64,000 nt of DNA from positions 61,540 to 125,539 of the forward strand of contig JABWBR010000009.1 of assembly GCA_013360405.1 (NCBI GenBank), written 5' to 3'. How positions within the stretch are numbered: the stretch's first letter is position 1; every line of letters begins with the position of its first letter. Position numbers and translations under genes: made by a program. The notes below the pieces were generated by a model. It was not told where the DNA came from and ran no database searches. It saw only the letters and a program-made list of their open reading frames with translations. Source of the DNA: Saprospiraceae bacterium (GTDB lineage Bacteria > Bacteroidota > Bacteroidia > Chitinophagales > Saprospiraceae). Positions 45,736-54,786 of the stretch are shown here, one piece after another.

Positions 45736-47112
45736 TTGGCACTGATCAAATCGATTTCAGGAATAAGAGGCACTATCGGAGGCCGGGCAGGCGAAAATCT
45801 GACCCCGCAAGACGTAGTGGAATGCGCAGCCGCCTTTGGCTTTTGGTTGTTGGAAAGAGGGGGTACGCCCAAAGTGGTGCTGGGCCGCGACGGCCGCCCC
45901 TCGGGCAAAATGGTTAGTAGCCTGGTGGCCAATACCCTGGTAGGACTCGGCATCGACGTGATCGACCTGGGCCTTTCTACTACGCCTACAGTGGAGATGG
46001 CCGTCACCGACCACAGCGCCGGCGCCGGCATTATTGTCACGGCCAGCCACAACCCCGTGGAGTGGAATGCGCTCAAGTTTCTCAACGAAAAAGGCGAGTT
46101 TATCTCCGCCGCCGACGGCCAGGCCCTGCTCGACCTGCTGGCACAGGGCGCTATCCGCTATTGTAGCGTTGATAAGATCGGCACGTATCGCAAAAAAGAA
46201 GGCGCCATAGCGCAGCATATCGAAAAAATTCTCGCTATGCCACTGGTGGATGTGGAGGCGATCCGCAAAAGAGGTTTTAAAGTGGTAGTCGACTGCGTCA
46301 ACTCCACCGGCGCCCTGTCGGTAACGTCTCTGCTGGAACAACTGGGCTGCGAGGTGCATGCGATCAATGCCGAGGTGAACGGCCGCTTTGCCCACAACCC
46401 CGAACCGCTGCCCGAGCACCTCATCGAACTTTCCGAAACCGTGCGGCATAGCGGGGCCGACCTGGGCATCGCAGTCGACCCCGATGTGGACCGCCTTGCC
46501 CTGGTCTGCGCCGATGGCGCGATGTTCGGCGAAGAATATACGCTGGTAGCCGTCGCCGATTATATTTTGCCACACCAACCCGGGCCCACGGTGTCTAATT
46601 TGTCTTCGAGCCGTGCCCTGCGCGATGTCACGCGCCGCCACGGTTGCGAATATTATGCGGCCGCAGTAGGCGAAGTCAACGTGGTAGAAAAAATGAAAGC
46701 CGTAGGCGCCACGATCGGCGGCGAAGGCAACGGCGGCATTATCGTGTCCGATCTCCACTACGGCCGCGATGCACTGGCAGGCATCGCGCTCTTATTGTCG
46801 CACCTTGCCCGCTCCGGCAAATCCCTGGCGGAGCTCAAAGCCGGTTACCCCCAGTATTTTATGATAAAAGATAAAATAGCGCTGACCCCTGATACCGACC
46901 TGGAAAAAATACTACAAGCCCTCAATGAGCATTACCGCCACGAGCAGTGTAATACCGAAGACGGACTCAAAATAGATTTCGCCGACGGCTGGGTTCACCT
47001 GCGCAAATCGAATACCGAACCGATTATTCGCATTTATGCAGAGGGCGTCAGCCAAGCCATTGCCGATAAACTGGTGCACGAAGTACGCCAGGTCGTCGAT
47101 AACCAGTTATAA
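45736..47112 (+). CDS. glmM: Phosphoglucosamine mutase
   Basis: A 458-residue alpha-D-phosphohexomutase. It converts glucosamine-6-phosphate to glucosamine-1-phosphate for UDP-GlcNAc and cell-wall synthesis in the cytoplasm. The start codon is TTG: MALIKSISGIRGTIGG is the standard N-terminus of the Bacteroidota enzyme and no ATG lies nearby. The active-site loop VTASHNP has Ser104 as phosphoserine, the metal site DPDVDR is at about 247-252, the sugar loop GEGNGG is near 332, and the phosphate-binding RKSNTEPIIR is near the C-terminus. Phosphomannomutase/phosphoglucomutase activity cannot be excluded by sequence, but family placement favours GlmM. Confidence 0.88.
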   Translation: MALIKSISGIRGTIGGRAGENLTPQDVVECAAAFGFWLLERGGTPKVVLGRDGRPSGKMVSSLVANTLVGLGIDVIDLGLSTTPTVEMAVTDHSAGAGIIVTASHNPVEWNALKFLNEKGEFISAADGQALLDLLAQGAIRYCSVDKIGTYRKKEGAIAQHIEKILAMPLVDVEAIRKRGFKVVVDCVNSTGALSVTSLLEQLGCEVHAINAEVNGRFAHNPEPLPEHLIELSETVRHSGADLGIAVDPDVDRLALVCADGAMFGEEYTLVAVADYILPHQPGPTVSNLSSSRALRDVTRRHGCEYYAAAVGEVNVVEKMKAVGATIGGEGNGGIIVSDLHYGRDALAGIALLLSHLARSGKSLAELKAGYPQYFMIKDKIALTPDTDLEKILQALNEHYRHEQCNTEDGLKIDFADGWVHLRKSNTEPIIRIYAEGVSQAIADKLVHEVRQVVDNQL

Positions 47113-47138
47113 TACATTTATCCTAACCAACTCAACTT

Positions 47139-48302
47139 ATGAAAAGAGTATATCTGGACAATGCCGCCACTACGCAAATGGATCCCCAAGTGATTGAATT
47201 TATGGTGGCCGCGATGAATCAATATCACGGCAATCCCTCTTCGATACATGCAGAAGGCCGCGTAGCCCGTGCCGCCATCGAACAGGCCAGGAAAAAGGTG
47301 GCCAATTATCTCGGCGCTTCCATAGGCGAGATCATCTTCACTTCCTGCGGCACCGAATCGAACAATATGGCGCTCAAATGCTCGGTGCGCGACCTGGGCG
47401 TGAGGCGCATTATCAGCTCGCCCACCGAACACCACTGCGTGTTGCATAGCCTCGATAGCATATCGAATGGAGGGCAGGCTGAAGTTAAATATCTGTCGGT
47501 CGACGATAAGGGCCGCATCGACATGGCGCAACTGGAGCAATGGCTTCGCAAAGACGATACCAAAACACTGGTATCGCTGATGCACGCTAATAATGAGATC
47601 GGCACTATGATCGACCTGGCGGAAGTATCCAGGCTGTGTCAGCAATATAACGCGTTATTTCATACGGATACCGTGCAGACGATGGCCTTTTTTCCTATCA
47701 ATTTGAGCGAGATAAAGGTGAATTTTCTGACCGGCTCGGCCCACAAATTCCACGGCCCCAAAGGCATCGGTTTTCTTTATATGAATAAGGAGAATATCGT
47801 CAAGCCTTTTATCGACGGCGGCGCTCAGGAGCGCAATATGCGGGCCGGCACCGAAAACCTGCATGGTATTATCGGGTTGGCTAAAGCGATGGAAGTGGCG
47901 GTGGAGAATATGGAACAAAACCGCGCGCACATCACCGCGGTGTGCAATTATTTTAAAGCGCGCCTGGAGAATGAATTTGAAGATATCCAATTTAACGGCG
48001 ACCCCGATAACGGCAATTACAAAGTGCTGAGCGTGTCTTTCCCCGCTTCGCCCAAAGGCGATTTGTTGTTGTTTAATTTAGATATTAACGGTGTAAGCGT
48101 GTCGGGCGGCAGTGCCTGTAGCTCGGGCGCCGATGCGGGATCTCACGTGATCGCCGCCCTACATGGCAATTCCGACCGCAAAACGATTCGTTTTTCTTTT
48201 TCGCATTTTAATACGATGGAAGAAATTGATTTTGTAATAGACCAATTGAAAAAGATCCTTCCCGAACTGGTGAAAAATGTCGCTTCAATTGTTGATATAT
48301 AA
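47139..48302 (+). CDS. Cysteine desulfurase (IscS/NifS family)
   Basis: A 387-residue PLP enzyme that removes sulfur from cysteine for Fe-S clusters and thio-modified tRNA. It opens with the family start MKRVYLDNAATT and has NPSSIHAEGR, the PLP-lysine motif SAHKFHGPKG (Lys about 203), RAGTENLHGIIG and the sulfur-accepting loop GGSACSSG (Cys about 327). It lies 26 bp downstream of glmM on the same strand, so the two may be co-transcribed, although no functional link is evident. No IscU or IscR gene is adjacent. Confidence 0.93.
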   Translation: MKRVYLDNAATTQMDPQVIEFMVAAMNQYHGNPSSIHAEGRVARAAIEQARKKVANYLGASIGEIIFTSCGTESNNMALKCSVRDLGVRRIISSPTEHHCVLHSLDSISNGGQAEVKYLSVDDKGRIDMAQLEQWLRKDDTKTLVSLMHANNEIGTMIDLAEVSRLCQQYNALFHTDTVQTMAFFPINLSEIKVNFLTGSAHKFHGPKGIGFLYMNKENIVKPFIDGGAQERNMRAGTENLHGIIGLAKAMEVAVENMEQNRAHITAVCNYFKARLENEFEDIQFNGDPDNGNYKVLSVSFPASPKGDLLLFNLDINGVSVSGGSACSSGADAGSHVIAALHGNSDRKTIRFSFSHFNTMEEIDFVIDQLKKILPELVKNVASIVDI

Positions 48303-48363
48303 TGTTTAGGAGGGTTTAGTGCCTTTGGCAGTTTAGCGTTAGGGTTTAGTTTAACCAATACTG

Positions 48364-48587
48364 CTTTGTCACTTTAAAACCAGGCATACCGCATATTACG
48401 CTCCTCCGGAGCTTTTGAGATCTTTTTATTGCCGGTTCTAACAATATTTCGGCCTTCCGGGCCTTTATAGATGCCCCAAAAGCCCCAGAGGGACGAAAAT
48501 ATTGGTAGAAAAATCATGTACAAAGCGTATTACAGCCCCGGAGGGGCGCAATATGTGCACATGTTTCATGCGATTAAAGTGACAAAG
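48364..48587. mobile_element. MITE-like or REP-like element with terminal inverted repeats
   Basis: The spacer after the cysteine desulfurase gene contains a 224-bp block bounded by perfect 14-bp inverted repeats CTTTGTCACTTTAA (48364-48377) and its complement (48574-48587). Inside are further partly palindromic pieces (CCTCCGGAGC, CAATATTTCG versus CGAAAATATTG, CCCCGGAGGGGC). No reading frame of note is present. It has the look of a non-autonomous element or large dispersed repeat; no target duplication is obvious. Confidence 0.55.
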
Positions 48588-48593
48588 TACAGC

Positions 48594-48725
48594 TAACCCC
48601 TCATAACCCCTTCCCGACTTTTTGTCGGGACTCACTTCGTTCGCTTTCAGTCGCATAACCCCTTCCCGACTTCCCTTTGGCCAGTACGGGACTCCTTTCA
48701 GTCGCATAACCCCTCATAAACCCTC
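48594..48725. repeat. Short direct repeats and hairpin in spacer
   Basis: Low-complexity spacer between the IR-bounded block and the oxidoreductase gene. CTTTCAGTCGCATAACCCCT occurs twice (from 48644 and from about 48695), CATAACCCCTTCCCGACTT twice (from about 48603 and 48654), and TCCCGAC/GTCGGGA form a hairpin at 48612-48630. The hairpin could be a terminator for the upstream genes. No coding potential is seen. Confidence 0.5.
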
Positions 48726-48742
48726 ATAAACAATTACAAACA

Positions 48743-49708
48743 ATGAAAGCTCTCGTTTATACCGATCCAGGCGAAGCGCTGCAATTTGGCGATTACCCCG
48801 ACCCTACTCCCGGCGAAGGCGAAGTACTCGTGCAGTTGCGTGCAGCGGCGCTCAACCACCGCGATGTGTTTATCACACAAGGCCTATACCCTAATATCCG
48901 CACGCCGTCCGTGTTGGGCTCCGATGGCGCCGGTATGTATAATGGCCGCGAGGTAATTATCAATCCTGGGACCGGGTGGGGCGATAACCCGGCTTATCCC
49001 TCCAGGAATTACCAGGTGTTGGGTATGCCCATCGACGGAACTTTTGCCCAATGCGTACTCGTTTCGAGTGACAGGCTGGCGCCCAAACCCGCTCATTTGA
49101 GCTGGGAGCAGGCAGCGGCATTGCCTTTGGGCGGACTTACGGCTTATAGGGCGCTTTTTACAAAGGCGCGCTTGCAAAGTGGGCAGCGGGTACTTGTGAC
49201 GGGTATCGGTGGCGGTGTGGCCCTCATGACAGCTCAATTAGCCTTGGCTGCCGGCGCAGAGGTGTGGGTTACTTCGGGATCAGCCGAAAAATTGCAGCGC
49301 GCCATAAAGCTGGGCATAAGCGGAGGTGTTAACTACAGGGATGCGGACTGGCAAAAACAGTTGTCGGCCCTGGCTGTCGATTTCGATGTGATTGTGGATA
49401 GCGCCGGCGGAGAAGCCTTTGCCCATCTTGTGAGGTTATGTCGCCCGGGTGGTTGTATTGTCGTGTATGGCGGCGGCAAGGGTTTGGCAACCTTTTCACC
49501 CCAATATCTTTTCTGGCGGCAAATCAGCATCCACGGCACTTCGATGGGCGCCGACCAGGAATTCCAGAATATGGTGGATTTTGTGGCGCAACACCGTATT
49601 ACGCCGGTGATAGATAGTGTGTACGCTCTTCCCGATGGCAATAACGCTTTCCAGCGCATGGACAGGGGACTGCAATTTGGCAAAATCGTGTTTTCGATAC
49701 CGCAATGA
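48743..49708 (+). CDS. Zinc-independent MDR-family (quinone oxidoreductase-like) dehydrogenase
   Basis: A 321-residue medium-chain dehydrogenase/reductase. The N-terminal GroES-like domain has PGEGEVLVQLRAAALNHRD and GSDGAG. The Rossmann domain has the nucleotide-binding VTGIGGGVALMTAQLALAAGA (about 155-175). The cysteine and histidine ligands of zinc alcohol dehydrogenases are absent, which fits the NADPH:quinone oxidoreductase-like branch. The substrate is unknown. Its TGA overlaps the ATG of the metallophosphoesterase gene (ATGA), so the pair is translationally coupled. Confidence 0.88.
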   Translation: MKALVYTDPGEALQFGDYPDPTPGEGEVLVQLRAAALNHRDVFITQGLYPNIRTPSVLGSDGAGMYNGREVIINPGTGWGDNPAYPSRNYQVLGMPIDGTFAQCVLVSSDRLAPKPAHLSWEQAAALPLGGLTAYRALFTKARLQSGQRVLVTGIGGGVALMTAQLALAAGAEVWVTSGSAEKLQRAIKLGISGGVNYRDADWQKQLSALAVDFDVIVDSAGGEAFAHLVRLCRPGGCIVVYGGGKGLATFSPQYLFWRQISIHGTSMGADQEFQNMVDFVAQHRITPVIDSVYALPDGNNAFQRMDRGLQFGKIVFSIPQ

Positions 49709-50214
49709 AACGCATAGGACTACTCTCCGATACGCACAGTTTTCTCGACGATAAAGTATTTACCTATTTTGCGGAATGCGACGAGATATGGCACGCCGGA
49801 GATATTGGCAGCGCCGATGTAGCCGATAAACTCGAAGCCTTCAAGCCCTTTCGGGCCGTCTATGGCAATATCGACGATAAGGCGATGCAACTGCGCTATC
49901 CGCTCGACTTATTTTTTACCTGCGAAGGCGTCGATGTGTTTATTACCCATATCGGCGGTTACCCCGGGCGCTATACCAAACGCGTGAGCGACCTGCTGCG
50001 CAGCCACCGCCCCAGGCTATATATCTGCGGCCACTCCCACATCCTCAAAGTGATACCCGACCCTAGCTTCGATTTGCTGCATATCAACCCCGGCGCTTGT
50101 GGCAACGAGGGTTTCCACCACGTCAAAACACTCATCCGCTTTACGCTCGACGCCGGCGATATCAAAAACCTCGAAGTCATTGAACTCGGACTGAGAGGGA
50201 GGGTGGGAGTGTGA
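49705..50214 (+). CDS. YfcE/MJ0936-type metallophosphoesterase
   Basis: A 169-residue single-domain calcineurin-like phosphoesterase. All metal-site motifs are present in order: SDTH (about 8-11), GDIG, GNID, a single TH (VFITHIGG) and GHSH (about 111-114). Family members hydrolyse phosphodiesters in vitro; the physiological substrate is unknown. The last residues (LRGRVGV) are encoded by the purine-rich repeat at 50191-50280, which probably replaced the original end of the gene. Confidence 0.9.
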   Translation: MKRIGLLSDTHSFLDDKVFTYFAECDEIWHAGDIGSADVADKLEAFKPFRAVYGNIDDKAMQLRYPLDLFFTCEGVDVFITHIGGYPGRYTKRVSDLLRSHRPRLYICGHSHILKVIPDPSFDLLHINPGACGNEGFHHVKTLIRFTLDAGDIKNLEVIELGLRGRVGV

Positions 50215-50280
50215 GAGGGTGAGAGGGTGAGAGCATTGAAAAAGTCCCACCCTCCCACCCTCTCACCCTCCCACCCTCTC
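50191..50280. repeat. GGGAGGGTG-type palindrome between convergent genes
   Basis: The arms at 50213-50233 and 50260-50280 pair at 20 of 21 positions around a centre ending in AAAAAGT. It supplies the 3' end of both the metallophosphoesterase gene and the convergent ccmC-like gene (C-termini RVGV and RVGG). It is related in composition and form to the palindrome at 26821-26898. It may also work as a bidirectional terminator. Confidence 0.6.
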
Positions 50281-51342
50281 TTCCAGGTGCATCTGGGCCT
50301 TGATCAGTCGGTAATACAGCTGTGCCATCCAGAAGCCCAGCAGCGTCCAGCCGATAATCGCGGGGTAAAAAATCATCCGCATCGTATTGTCGAGGTCCTC
50401 GCCGCCGAGCGCAGGATTGCCACCCGAGCCGGGGTGCAGGCTATCGGTGAGCCGCGGCACTACATAAATAAGCGGGATAAGCGCCACAAAAGCAAAAATA
50501 TTGTACACTGCCGATAAACGGGCTTTGCGTTCGGCGTCTTCAAAAGCCATGCGCAGCACAAAATAAGCCAGGTACACAAAAAGGGCGACCATCGTCATCG
50601 CCTGCTTTACATCCACCTCGCGCAGGTTCCAGAACTTATAACCGGCGCCCCAGGTATTGCGCGCCCAGATGATACCCGTGATGAGCCCCAGTAGTCCGAA
50701 TATCAGTCCCACCGTAGTTTGTGCCTGGGCGCGGTAATCGGCGTCGAGGTCGTTTTTGGCCAGGTAGCGCACACTGCTGCTCACCCCGCCGATAAACAAA
50801 AACAGCATCGCAAACCACAAGGCGACGTGGAAATAAGTATTGCGAATCGTTTCCGCCAGGATATTGCGGAACGGAAAAGTAATGCCGCTTTTTTCGTGGA
50901 GGTCGGTGATGGGGCTGTTCACCCACAACGCTTCCCCGCGGTCGGGTTGTATCGAATCCTGGGTGACTAATAGAGCGCTGGGCAGCACCGATGCGCCGTC
51001 GACGTCGTTGTCGAGCAGCAGCGTAAAATCCTGCACCCGCCGCGAAACGGGCAAATGCGCCGGAATATCAAAAGAAACGCGAAGCGCATTGTCACTAAGG
51101 ATCTTAATGTCTTTGGCGGCCAGCGCGCGCTGCTCATCCAGCTTTAGCCAGGCGCGCACCGGCGTTTTCGATTGGGTGTAAAAAGAATTGTAGCCCTGTA
51201 CCGACAAGGTCACGGTATCGCCGGTGCGCACTGCAGAGGGATTTACCGCCACAATGCCGGGTTTGAGCGGTAATAGCATTCCCGCCGTGAAGGTGTATAA
51301 TAAGATGATGACACCCAGGGCTTTCCACCAGTGATTTTTCAT
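50263..51342 (-). CDS. ccmC: CcmC/CcsA-type heme handling membrane protein
   Basis: A 359-residue protein. Residues 1-25 form one membrane segment, 26-150 an extra predicted periplasmic beta-rich domain (NPSAVRTGDTVTLSVQGYN), and 160-350 six or so membrane helices of the CcmC/CcsA core. The tryptophan-rich heme motif is degenerate (IIWARNTWGAGYKFWNLREVDVK region, about 220-245; standard forms read GAYWNWDPREV). CcmC loads heme onto CcmE for cytochrome c maturation in the periplasm. It lies 20 bp after ccmB. It is longer than the usual CcmC of about 220-250 residues because of the N-terminal domain. Confidence 0.8.
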   Translation of the reverse strand: MKNHWWKALGVIILLYTFTAGMLLPLKPGIVAVNPSAVRTGDTVTLSVQGYNSFYTQSKTPVRAWLKLDEQRALAAKDIKILSDNALRVSFDIPAHLPVSRRVQDFTLLLDNDVDGASVLPSALLVTQDSIQPDRGEALWVNSPITDLHEKSGITFPFRNILAETIRNTYFHVALWFAMLFLFIGGVSSSVRYLAKNDLDADYRAQAQTTVGLIFGLLGLITGIIWARNTWGAGYKFWNLREVDVKQAMTMVALFVYLAYFVLRMAFEDAERKARLSAVYNIFAFVALIPLIYVVPRLTDSLHPGSGGNPALGGEDLDNTMRMIFYPAIIGWTLLGFWMAQLYYRLIKAQMHLEERVGG

Positions 51343-51362
51343 AAAAATTCAATTTTGCGTCT

Positions 51363-52022
51363 CTATTCTCTCCACAAAAAAGGAAACAACAACAGCGCCA
51401 TCCCCAACGACAACAGATCAATGCCCGCCAGGATGGCAATATCGTCGCTGATACTGCTATCTTGCTCCAGCCGCAGGGCATTTGCCGAAAGGCGAATAAG
51501 CGTAAGCAGAATAGGCAGCACCAGCGGAAAACTCATTATCGCCTGCAATGTGGCGCTGTGGTCGGCTTTGCCGGCAATGGCAGCCACAAAGGTAAACGTA
51601 ATAGACAAACCCACGCTGCCCAGAAATAAAGCCAGGAAAAATTGTGAGTTGTCTTTTACAGCATTACCAGCCATTAATGCAAAACACCCCCACGTAAGCA
51701 GGCTTACCACCATCAACAAGCCGATATTGTAAAGTGTTTTGGATAATATTACGGCAATAGGGTTCGTCAGCGAATAATAATACAACTGGCGGGGACTATT
51801 TTCCTGCACAAAACTTTTTACTATTGCACTGATGGAAGCGAATAGCAATACTACCCAAAACAAGGTATTCCAGGCTTTGGGTTCCACTTCTTCAAATGAG
51901 GTGTAAATGATGAATACCGTTGAGAATACATATAGCAAAATGCCGCTAAGTGCATACTTGCCGCGCCACTCCAGGAGGAGGTCTTTGCGCATCAGCGCCA
52001 GCGTTTCTTTGATCAATCCCAT
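51363..52022 (-). CDS. ccmB: Heme exporter protein CcmB
   Basis: A 219-residue, six-helix integral membrane protein starting at the ATG at 52022 (MGLIKETLALMRKDLLLEWR is the family N-terminus; the GTG at 52049 is rejected). It shows the CcmB pattern FVQENSPRQLYYYSLTNPIAVILSKTLYN, and PLVLPILLTLIRLS. CcmB is the membrane subunit of the CcmAB ABC unit that powers release of holo-CcmE in cytochrome c maturation. The ATPase CcmA is not adjacent: the upstream gene is a divergent amidase. It is the first gene of a two-gene unit with ccmC. Confidence 0.85.
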   Translation of the reverse strand: MGLIKETLALMRKDLLLEWRGKYALSGILLYVFSTVFIIYTSFEEVEPKAWNTLFWVVLLFASISAIVKSFVQENSPRQLYYYSLTNPIAVILSKTLYNIGLLMVVSLLTWGCFALMAGNAVKDNSQFFLALFLGSVGLSITFTFVAAIAGKADHSATLQAIMSFPLVLPILLTLIRLSANALRLEQDSSISDDIAILAGIDLLSLGMALLLFPFLWRE

Positions 52023-52123
52023 GACCGGCAAAGATAGCCAACCCAACACGAGCCTGCAACACGAGTTTTGATTTTTGTGATACCTTCTTAATTTTGGAGC
52101 ACTGTATTAATCTCAAGCAGACC

Positions 52124-53320
52124 ATGCCCAGACTTATATTATCGGTTGTACTTTGTTTTTTTCTCCAGGACGCCCTGGCTAATTCCCCTAGTTACCACAA
52201 GGTGAAAGCCCTGGCCGGCGACGGCATTTATTCTATGCTGCGCCGCTATAAGCTGGACAAGCACTCCTGCAATTTCGACCAATTTTATACCCTCAATAAA
52301 CTGCGCAAAAATGCGCCCCTCCATGCCGGAAAAGTATATACTGTGCCCATTATGGTGTACAAATACGACGGCAAAACTATCCGCTCTACGGTGGGCATCA
52401 GCGATTGGGAAACCGCCGTGCGCATCCAGCAATTCAACGAGCAAATGCTGGAAGACAAGCTGCGCGAAGATTCCTACAAAAAAGTAGGCTCCGCCCTCTG
52501 GGTGCCCTATCACGAACTCAACTGCCCCGAAACCGACCTCGAAATACCTTCGCCTGTGAATACCAGCCCCGAAGAAGAAAATATTGCCGCAGGTAAACGG
52601 GTTTTTCCCATTTTCGGGAAACAACTGGCCTATACACCTCTTCTCAGCAATAAACTGAAAGGCAAAGTATTCTATATCTCCAGCGGCCACGGCGGCCCCG
52701 ATCCCGGCGCTATAGGCAAAAGAGGCGGCCGCAATCTGTGCGAAGACGAATACGCCTACGACGTATCGCTACGCCTGTGCCGCCTGCTGGTATCTCACGG
52801 CGCCACCGCCTACATGGTGGTGCGCGACCCCAACGACGGTATCCGCAGCGGCGAATACCTGGGCTGCGACGAAGATGAGATGGTGTGGGGCGACGACGAA
52901 CTGCCCTTTAATCAAAAAGCACGCCTCTTCCAACGCTCGAATATTATAAATGAATTATACGACAAACACCGCTTGCAGGGCGTCAGCAACCAGGTCGCAC
53001 TCATGATCCACGTAGACTCCCGCAGCCGCGGCGAACGCACCGATGTGTATTTCTACCACCATTCCGACAGTGACGACGGCAAAGCCCTCGCCGACAAACT
53101 CCACCAGACATTCAAAAACAAATACAAGGTATACCGCGCAGGCGGCTATTACCACGGCACTGTAAGCGCCCGCGGCCTCCATATGCTGCGCGAATGCAAA
53201 CCCACTTCTGTGTATATCGAGCTGGCCAACATCCGCAATTACTCTGACCAACAACGCATTGTGCTGGAGAAAAACCGCCAATTCCTGGCAGAATGGCTGT
53301 TTGAGGGGATTACGGAGTAG
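52124..53320 (+). CDS. N-acetylmuramoyl-L-alanine amidase (Amidase_3) with LysM-like N-terminus
   Basis: A 398-residue protein from the ATG at 52124 (signal peptide RLILSVVLCFFLQDALA). Residues about 22-80 look like a degenerate LysM module (YHKVKALAGDGIYSMLRRY ... LHAGKVYTVPI). The catalytic domain (about 180-395) has the zinc ligands YISSGHGG, the Glu of CEDEYAYD, a His in MIHVDS (usually SIHAN) and the catalytic Glu in VYIELANIRN. It cleaves the amide between muramic acid and the stem peptide in the periplasm. It is divergent from ccmB across about 100 bp. Confidence 0.88.
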   Translation: MPRLILSVVLCFFLQDALANSPSYHKVKALAGDGIYSMLRRYKLDKHSCNFDQFYTLNKLRKNAPLHAGKVYTVPIMVYKYDGKTIRSTVGISDWETAVRIQQFNEQMLEDKLREDSYKKVGSALWVPYHELNCPETDLEIPSPVNTSPEEENIAAGKRVFPIFGKQLAYTPLLSNKLKGKVFYISSGHGGPDPGAIGKRGGRNLCEDEYAYDVSLRLCRLLVSHGATAYMVVRDPNDGIRSGEYLGCDEDEMVWGDDELPFNQKARLFQRSNIINELYDKHRLQGVSNQVALMIHVDSRSRGERTDVYFYHHSDSDDGKALADKLHQTFKNKYKVYRAGGYYHGTVSARGLHMLRECKPTSVYIELANIRNYSDQQRIVLEKNRQFLAEWLFEGITE

Positions 53321-53357
53321 GGTGAATGTTTACCGTTCACCCTACCAACCGCCAATA

Positions 53358-54785
53358 TCACCCCCGCCTCAACTTCCCGCTATCCGTCATCGGCAACGTG
53401 CTGACGAAAGCGAGGCGCTGGGGTACTTTATAGGTTGAAAGGCGTTGGCGGCAATAAGTAATCAGGGTTTCGGCGTCGACTTCGGCGCCGGGATGCAGCA
53501 CGACCTCCGCACTGACGCATTCTCCGAGAAAAGGGTGTGGGGCCCCTTTCACGCGACTCATAGCCACGGCAGGGTGGGTGTTTAGTACAGCTTCTACCTC
53601 TTCGGGGAAAACTTTGTTGCCCGACACATTAATCATGCTTTTTTTGCGGCCCTCGATGGTGAGCAGTCCGTCGGGGCGGCGCGAGGCCAGGTCGCCGGTG
53701 AGAAACCAACCGTTTTGCAGGATGTCCTCGCGCAATTTGGGCGGTTGCAGGTAGGCGGCAAACATGCCAGGCCCTCTGATAGCCAACTGCCCGGTTTCCC
53801 CATCGGGCAGCTCTTGAAGTTGCTCGTCGAGGATGCCCACCCGGTAGTCGGGCAGGGAATATCCTACGGCGCCGGGAGCATCCCCGGCATGCACCAGGTT
53901 GATGATGGGCAACCCGATTTCGATGATGCCGTAGGCCTGTGCAACGGGCAATCCCCAGCGCCCGGTAAAAGCCTGGCTGTCGGCCACCGCCAAGCCGGTG
54001 GAGGTGGAGATTACGCGCCGCAGACTGGGCATCTGCCTGTCGCTGCGGTCGTTGGCCAATAAGCGGATATGCATGGGCGAAGCATACAAAAAGCTGCCCA
54101 CGTAACGGTTGGTTGTCTCAATAATCGTATCGGCAATGAAGTTGTCACAAATAGCTATGGAGGCGCCGTAACGCAGATAAAGGATGATAGATACCACGAA
54201 ATGGTAGGCCATTTGCAAAATCCATACCACTACGTCACCGGGGCCGAGTTCCAGTACTTTGTTGGCAGCAGCGGTGCGCTCTTCGATGGAGGCGTGCGAG
54301 AGGATAACGCCTTTCGACACGCCCGTGGTTCCCGAGGTGAAGCGCACCAGAGCCGCCTCCGGCACATGGGGAGCAAACGGCTGCTGCGGGTCGACTGCCG
54401 TGTTAAAGGCCAGTTGCCAGCCTGCTTCGCCGGCAATCACGGGAAGCTGTGCGGATAGGGCTGTGTTTTTTTCTTCTATTACAGCGTGTAGCCGGGCAGT
54501 CTGCAGGATATCGGCCAGTTCGCCGACTTTGAGCTGGCTGGAGATGGGCATGACGACCGCGCCGGCGTCCATCACGGCAAAAACCCAGGCGATGAAGTGC
54601 CGGCTATTGTCGCCCAAGACGCCTACCCCCATGCCGGGCTGCACCCCGGAATCGCTCAAAAACCGGCTGAACCGGCGCACGGTCTGTGCCAGCTCGTCGT
54701 AGGTCATCGCGCCACGCGAATCGTAGATGGCGATGTGCCGGGGCCATTGGCGGGCGGCTTGAAACAGGAGGTCTTGTGCCTTCAT
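53358..54785 (-). CDS. Acyl-CoA/acyl-ACP synthetase, AMP-forming
   Basis: A 475-residue ANL-superfamily enzyme starting at the ATG at 54785; the long upstream extension overlaps the FAD gene and is not coding. Motifs: phosphate loop FTSGTTGVSKGV (about 150-161), AYGIIEIG, LTGDLA, the hinge GRKKSMINVSGNKVFPEEVE, and the C-terminal catalytic Lys in TDSGKLRR. It activates a carboxylic or aryl acid as an acyl-AMP for transfer to CoA or the ACP encoded in the same operon. It is the last gene of the eight-gene unit, 1 bp after the FAD gene. The substrate is not predictable. Confidence 0.88.
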   Translation of the reverse strand: MKAQDLLFQAARQWPRHIAIYDSRGAMTYDELAQTVRRFSRFLSDSGVQPGMGVGVLGDNSRHFIAWVFAVMDAGAVVMPISSQLKVGELADILQTARLHAVIEEKNTALSAQLPVIAGEAGWQLAFNTAVDPQQPFAPHVPEAALVRFTSGTTGVSKGVILSHASIEERTAAANKVLELGPGDVVVWILQMAYHFVVSIILYLRYGASIAICDNFIADTIIETTNRYVGSFLYASPMHIRLLANDRSDRQMPSLRRVISTSTGLAVADSQAFTGRWGLPVAQAYGIIEIGLPIINLVHAGDAPGAVGYSLPDYRVGILDEQLQELPDGETGQLAIRGPGMFAAYLQPPKLREDILQNGWFLTGDLASRRPDGLLTIEGRKKSMINVSGNKVFPEEVEAVLNTHPAVAMSRVKGAPHPFLGECVSAEVVLHPGAEVDAETLITYCRQRLSTYKVPQRLAFVSTLPMTDSGKLRRG

Positions 54786-54786
54786 A

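Noticed and set aside
45757..46758. A 333-codon minus-strand frame opposite glmM
   Set aside because: It is the antisense shadow of a well-supported glmM; its translation has no family features, and GC-rich codon bias explains the open frame.
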